Of a stretch of DNA of 8,406 nt, positions 5,791 to 8,406 are shown piece after piece. The DNA is taken from assembly GCA_031271275.1 (NCBI GenBank), contig JAISWA010000064.1:1-8406 (forward strand), given 5' to 3'. This DNA comes from Clostridiales bacterium. GTDB lineage: Bacteria > Bacillota > Clostridia > Lachnospirales > WQUN01. How positions within the stretch are numbered: the stretch's first letter is position 1; each line of letters opens with the position of its first letter. The translations under genes and the position numbers were made by a program. The notes under the pieces were generated by a model that worked only from the letters and a program-made list of their open reading frames with translations, had not been told where the DNA came from and ran no database searches.

Positions 5791-6707
5791 TGGTCATTTC
5801 CTTTCCATAATTCGCCGGGGTATTCGCCCCTGCTCTTTAGTTCCGCGATCGCCGCCTTGACGACCGGCAGGTCTTCTGAGTACGTCACGCCCAACCACTT
5901 GCTCGAGGTGCGCAGCACTTCCACTTCCGCCCTGCCTTCCCGCAGCAGCGCGTTGGGGACGTCCGGCAGGTAGTATTCCGCGCCGAGGGGGTCTTGGGGA
6001 AGTTTGCCGCGCAGGAAACCGGCGAAGTATTCTTCCGCCGCGTCCATGAACCCCGGCGCGCAGCACCACAAATTGAGGGAGACCAACGTGTCGCCGGGCA
6101 GGAAAACCCTGTTGCCCCCGTCGTCTTTGTACGCCGCCCCGCCGGCTTGCTTTACGATATGCTTGCGCTCGGTCACGGTCAAAAGCTTTGCGCCTTCCAT
6201 TTCGCACACCGCCCGGGAAACGGAGCCGTGCTCGGTGAGCGTGTTGTCCAACCGGTAGCCGACCATCCCGTGGCGGTTTTTTTCCGCGCGCCCGCTTAAG
6301 AAATTATACGCTATTTTATAGGCGTCCGCACCGTAAAAATCGTCGGCGTTAATCACGGCGAAGGGCCCGTCTATCAAGCCTTTTGCGCTGAGTACCGCGT
6401 GGGCGGTGCCCCAGGGCTTTACCCTGCCTTCCGGCACGTTAAAACCTTCCGGTAATTTGTCCCGGTACTGGGGGACGTATTTCATTTCCACGCGCCCGGA
6501 AACGCGTTCGCCGATAGTGGTTTTAAAAAAATCCTCCATGCCCGGGGCGGTTACGCACACCACCGACGCAAAGCCCGCCCGCGCCGCGTCGTAAATGGAA
6601 AAGTCGATAATCCAATGACCCTTTTCGTCCACGGGCACGGTTTGTTTCGGGCCGCCAAACCGGCTGCCCATTCCTCCGGCGATAATCAATAACACAGGTT
6701 TTCGCAA
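5787..6707 (-). CDS. Sugar-phosphate nucleotidyltransferase (UDP-sugar pyrophosphorylase type)
   Basis: Couples a nucleoside triphosphate (probably UTP) to a sugar 1-phosphate, releasing pyrophosphate. Sugar specificity is inferred from the adjacent galE and is not fixed by sequence. Numbered from the chosen start, the 306-residue protein carries the G-loop AGGMGSRFGGPKQ (10-22), KPWGTAHAVL (97-106) and the metal-binding NADDFYG (120-126), all typical of the nucleotidyltransferase fold. The family version found in Firmicutes also has the internal PEGRVKPWGT and the long C-terminal part seen here. I start it at TTG 6707 because GAGGAGG (6720-6714) is 6 bases upstream; the longer frame back to 6815 would add 36 poorly conserved residues encoded by an intergenic repeat. 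The 4-base overlap with galE (5787-5790) implies coupled translation. Confidence 0.9.
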   Translation of the reverse strand: MRKPVLLIIAGGMGSRFGGPKQTVPVDEKGHWIIDFSIYDAARAGFASVVCVTAPGMEDFFKTTIGERVSGRVEMKYVPQYRDKLPEGFNVPEGRVKPWGTAHAVLSAKGLIDGPFAVINADDFYGADAYKIAYNFLSGRAEKNRHGMVGYRLDNTLTEHGSVSRAVCEMEGAKLLTVTERKHIVKQAGGAAYKDDGGNRVFLPGDTLVSLNLWCCAPGFMDAAEEYFAGFLRGKLPQDPLGAEYYLPDVPNALLREGRAEVEVLRTSSKWLGVTYSEDLPVVKAAIAELKSRGEYPGELWKGNDQ

Positions 6708-6822
6708 AAATATCCTCCTCAGGGTAATGTAACGAATCATCCATCCTAAAAGCACACCGCCTCTGTCATTCTGAGCGAAGCGAAGAATCCTTACGGCGGC
6801 ACTATGGTACCTCACCTTAATC
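6708..6822. other. Intergenic gap with ribosome binding site and dispersed repeat
   Basis: The 115 bases between rluB and the nucleotidyltransferase contain the strong ribosome binding site at 6714-6720 and the repeat at 6764-6790. No clear terminator for rluB and no convincing promoter were seen, so read-through from rluB into the sugar-nucleotide pair is possible. Confidence 0.5.
6764..6790. repeat. Dispersed intergenic repeat (TGTCATTCTGAGCGAAGCGA type)
   Basis: This 27-base string begins TGTCATTCTGAGCG and ends GAAGAATCC. I recognise it as a motif seen in intergenic regions of many unrelated bacterial genomes. It is partly symmetric: ATTCT near one end and AGAAT near the other can pair around AGCGAAGCG. 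Only one copy is in this window. Confidence 0.6.
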
Positions 6823-7632
6823 CTATTCAGGGATATGGTTAAGCGTTATGGTTCTTAACGCCGAAACTTCTTCCGCCGTCAGCGGGCGCCACCGGCCCTT
6901 TGGCAAATCCCCGAGCTTTAAAGGCCCCGCCGCGACGCGCTTTAGCGAGAGCACCGGACAGCGGATTGCCTCGCACATTTTCCGCACTTGCCGGTTGCGC
7001 CCCTCGCGGAGGGTGATACGCGCCCGGCAGGCGGAACCGCCGTCCTGTATGTTTTCAACGGAAATTTTCGCGGGCGCGGTTTTTCGCCCTTCGATAAAAA
7101 GCCCCGACCTGAAATTACGCAGCGCCTCCCTTTGGGGGACGCCGCGCAATTTGGCGACATACACTTTTTCAATCCTGTACCGGGGGTGCGTCAGCGCCTG
7201 CGTCAACGCGCCGTCGTTTGTCAAAAGCAGCAGCCCCGAAGTGTCGTAGTCCAAACGCCCTCCGGGGAACACCCGCGCGTCGGTTTCCGGCAAGCGCGGC
7301 TGCGCGTCGCGGTTTTCCGCTTTCGTCAGCGCGGAAAAAAAAGGCGCGGTGGTCTTTATGAAATCCGCCGCCACCGGGCGGCCCTGCGGGTCGCTCGCCG
7401 ACGTGATTACGCCTTCGGGCTTGTGCAGCATAAGGTATATGAAATGGTTTCGCGGCGGTTTTACCGGATGACCGTCCAGAGAAATTTCGTCCCGTTCGGG
7501 ATCGATTTTGGTTCCGGGCACGGTCGCGGCGCTTCCGTTTACGCTGACGCGGCCTTCCCGCATCAGCGCTTCCGCACCCCGGCGCGAGGCGACCCCGGCG
7601 TCGGCGAGATATTTTTGTAAGCGTACAAGCAT
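6823..7632 (-). CDS. rluB: 23S rRNA pseudouridine synthase, RluB type
   Basis: Isomerises a uridine of 23S rRNA to pseudouridine (position 2605 in the E. coli counterpart) during ribosome assembly. Residues 1-~55 form the S4 RNA-binding domain (LQKYLADAGVASRRGAE...GRVSVNG), then LMLHKPEGV and the catalytic GRLDYDTSGLLLLTNDG (125-141, Asp128), then HPRYRIEKVYVAKL and the family-typical TLREGRNRQVRKMCEAI and VLSLKRVAAGPLKLGDL. The protein is 269 residues, longer than many homologues because of an extra stretch at about 100-119. ATG 7632 is the only sensible start, but its ribosome binding site is poor (GGAG 13 bases upstream). A possible promoter lies at 7661-7690. RsuA/RluE/RluF-type alternatives are less likely given the RluB-like C-terminus. 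Confidence 0.93.
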   Translation of the reverse strand: MLVRLQKYLADAGVASRRGAEALMREGRVSVNGSAATVPGTKIDPERDEISLDGHPVKPPRNHFIYLMLHKPEGVITSASDPQGRPVAADFIKTTAPFFSALTKAENRDAQPRLPETDARVFPGGRLDYDTSGLLLLTNDGALTQALTHPRYRIEKVYVAKLRGVPQREALRNFRSGLFIEGRKTAPAKISVENIQDGGSACRARITLREGRNRQVRKMCEAIRCPVLSLKRVAAGPLKLGDLPKGRWRPLTAEEVSALRTITLNHIPE

Positions 7633-7660
7633 TAGGGGGAATCAGCTCCGAAAGGGAAAA

Positions 7661-7690
7661 TTTAAAACAGCAGCGTTTCCTTTTTGCCAA
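7661..7690 (-). promoter_or_regulatory. Possible promoter for rluB
   Basis: On the minus strand TTGGCA (7690-7685), 18 bases, then TTTAAA (7666-7661). The -35 is a 5/6 match and the -10 a 4/6 match. It lies within the end of the 69-residue gene, so rluB could be transcribed on its own or with that gene. Confidence 0.3.
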
Positions 7691-7871
7691 CGTTTCGTAA
7701 CGGGTTGAACGAGCAATTTTCACAGACAACATTTGATTTAGGCTTATCTATTAAAAAATCTAAAACGCGCGCGTTAATGAAACCGTATCGTACCATCTGA
7801 ACGTCATAGCATTCCGAATCCCACATTTCGCGGTTCACTAAAGGGCATATACATGAGCGTTCTTCATTCAT
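7662..7871 (-). CDS. Cys-rich small hypothetical protein (69 aa), probably zinc-binding
   Basis: The ATG at 7871 lies inside the end of the upstream gene (8-base overlap, ATGAATGA), with GGAGG 9 bases before it, so the start is well supported and translation is coupled. Five cysteines (7, 9, 21, 50 and 53) occur as CxC, a single Cys and CxxC, consistent with a small metal-binding fold. The opening CICPLVNREMWDSECYDVQM resembles short clostridial hypothetical proteins with a CPLV...C...C..C layout that I recall but cannot name. No membrane segment is present. Pairing with the 123-residue protein suggests the two act together. Confidence 0.7.
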   Translation of the reverse strand: MNEERSCICPLVNREMWDSECYDVQMVRYGFINARVLDFLIDKPKSNVVCENCSFNPLRNVGKKETLLF

Positions 7872-8235
7872 TATCCAACACCTCCAATATCGCCATTATG
7901 GCAGAATCAAAATCTTTTCTGCCATACGCGGAAATTAACCGGTTGTTTTCTATAAGGACAGTAGCGGAACCGTCATTTGATAAATACATGGTACGACTGT
8001 CTTGATCAAACATTATTTCGGACATATCCACATACGATTGCGCTTGTTCCAATGTGATACCATGCGTTCGCGCATGTGCGTTAACCCCCTCAATTTTTAT
8101 AGGGATGGAAGGTTTCGCTTTCCCGATATGCGCATTAACCAAGCCCTTGAAAATCAATTCGTCAATACGCTCATTGATCCGAATAAAATCTCTGCTCATA
8201 GGTTCATCAACCATTCTCTTTACATTATTATCCAA
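7864..8235 (-). CDS. Hypothetical protein (123 aa), first gene of a coupled pair
   Basis: This is a soluble protein with a charged helical N-terminus (to ~45) and a compact alpha/beta part with HGITLEQAQSYVDMSEIMFDQ, then short strands (RTMYLSNDG, SATVLIENNRLISAYG) and a C-terminal helix ending in AILEVLDNE. The layout recalls small nuclease-like or phage/toxin-associated domains that end in a ...ISAY...FD..I..ILEV pattern, but I could not place it in a named family. The frame begins at TTG 8235, yet the best ribosome binding site (AAAGGA, 8269-8264) lies 28 bases before it; in-frame CTG 8256 sits 7 bases after that site. The true start may be non-AUG and 7-8 residues longer. It overlaps the next gene by 8 bases. 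Confidence 0.7.
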   Translation of the reverse strand: MDNNVKRMVDEPMSRDFIRINERIDELIFKGLVNAHIGKAKPSIPIKIEGVNAHARTHGITLEQAQSYVDMSEIMFDQDSRTMYLSNDGSATVLIENNRLISAYGRKDFDSAIMAILEVLDNE

Positions 8236-8276
8236 GAAAATATAACCGCCGCGCAGAATGAAATCCTTTCCCGTTT

Positions 8277-8305
8277 ATTATACTAAAAACATCAAACGGC
8301 GGTAA
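8277..8305 (-). promoter_or_regulatory. Promoter candidate for the small gene pair
   Basis: A perfect TATAAT on the minus strand (8282-8277) is preceded 17 bases earlier by TTACCG (8305-8300), a weak -35. Transcription would start near 8270, right before the AAAGGA site at 8269-8264, leaving almost no leader. Confidence 0.4.
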
Positions 8306-8328
8306 ACAAAGAAAATTTTTCAACTGAG

Positions 8329-8406
8329 AGCCTGTCTAATATCTGCGATTGTTGGATTTTGAAGCGAGATTTTCGCCAGACAAGGAAGCGCGAGCGCCGC
8401 GTAATC
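8329..8406 (+). repeat. Start of a probable dispersed intergenic repeat, cut by the window edge
   Basis: The block opens with GAGAGCCTGTCT and ends with ...GACAAGGAAGCGCGAGCGCC plus GCGTAATC. It carries no gene, and its GC-rich end (8386-8401) is near-palindromic. The block resembles repeats I recall from intergenic regions of clostridial genomes. A related stretch lies in inverse orientation at 2624-2656 (shared ATTTTC, ACAAGGA and GCGAGCGCCGC). Confidence 0.45.

Noticed and set aside
4747..5973. Long plus-strand open frame (408 codons)
   Set aside because: It lies antisense to galE and the nucleotidyltransferase, which have complete catalytic motifs; its product is Arg/Val/His-rich shadow sequence with no ribosome binding site.
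6708..6815. N-terminal extension of the nucleotidyltransferase to ATG 6815
   Set aside because: The 36 added codons span a dispersed repeat and the ribosome binding site of the TTG start; homologues as I know them begin near RKPVLLIIAGG.
8002..8286. Plus-strand frames of 94 and 63 codons over the 123-residue gene
   Set aside because: Antisense to a frame that is coupled to the next gene by overlap and ribosome binding site; no signals of their own.
1..8406. CRISPR arrays, tRNA genes, insertion-sequence transposases
   Set aside because: No regularly spaced direct repeats, cloverleaf-like sequence or transposase motif was seen on either strand.

Overview
The window looks like a chromosomal segment of a Gram-positive, low-to-mid GC Firmicute of the class Clostridia, probably an Oscillospirales-like gut or anaerobic lineage. 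This is inference. It rests on the lysine-headed, leucine/alanine-rich signal peptide of the large secreted protein, on strong AGGAGG-type ribosome binding sites, on use of TTG starts, and on the style of the sugar nucleotidyltransferase and TrmB. No rRNA, tRNA, CRISPR array, transposase or phage structural gene was found.

Layout from left to right. (1) Positions 1-2304, minus strand: the first 768 residues of a large secreted, probably cell-surface protein that runs off the left edge. Because it has no stop inside the window it is easily missed. (2) Positions 2305-2874: a 570-base non-coding region, the most unusual part of the window. It holds a compact candidate small RNA on the plus strand (about 2682-2780) with its own promoter and T-run, two back-to-back promoters sharing one -35 region, and a run of inverted repeats in what would be a ~490-base leader of the surface-protein gene. 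(3) Positions 2875-3254: two convergent genes of 59 and 58 codons whose products align with each other, a paralogous pair of unknown function. (4) Positions 3380-4084, plus: trmB, a tRNA m7G46 methyltransferase. It faces (5) a minus-strand membrane-anchored protein resembling the FMN-binding domain (4290-4721), which ends at a textbook terminator. (6) Positions 4777-6707, minus: a translationally coupled pair, a sugar-phosphate nucleotidyltransferase followed by galE, giving a UDP-glucose/UDP-galactose supply module probably for surface polysaccharide. (7) Positions 6823-7632, minus: an RluB-type 23S rRNA pseudouridine synthase. (8) Positions 7662-8235, minus: two overlapping small genes, a 123-residue protein and a Cys-rich 69-residue protein, likely co-translated and of unknown function. 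(9) The right edge (about 8329-8406) looks like the start of a dispersed intergenic repeat.

The enzymes (TrmB, GalE, nucleotidyltransferase, RluB) are confidently identified. The least explained elements are the small RNA, the surface-protein leader, the convergent small paralogues and the overlapping small gene pair at the right.
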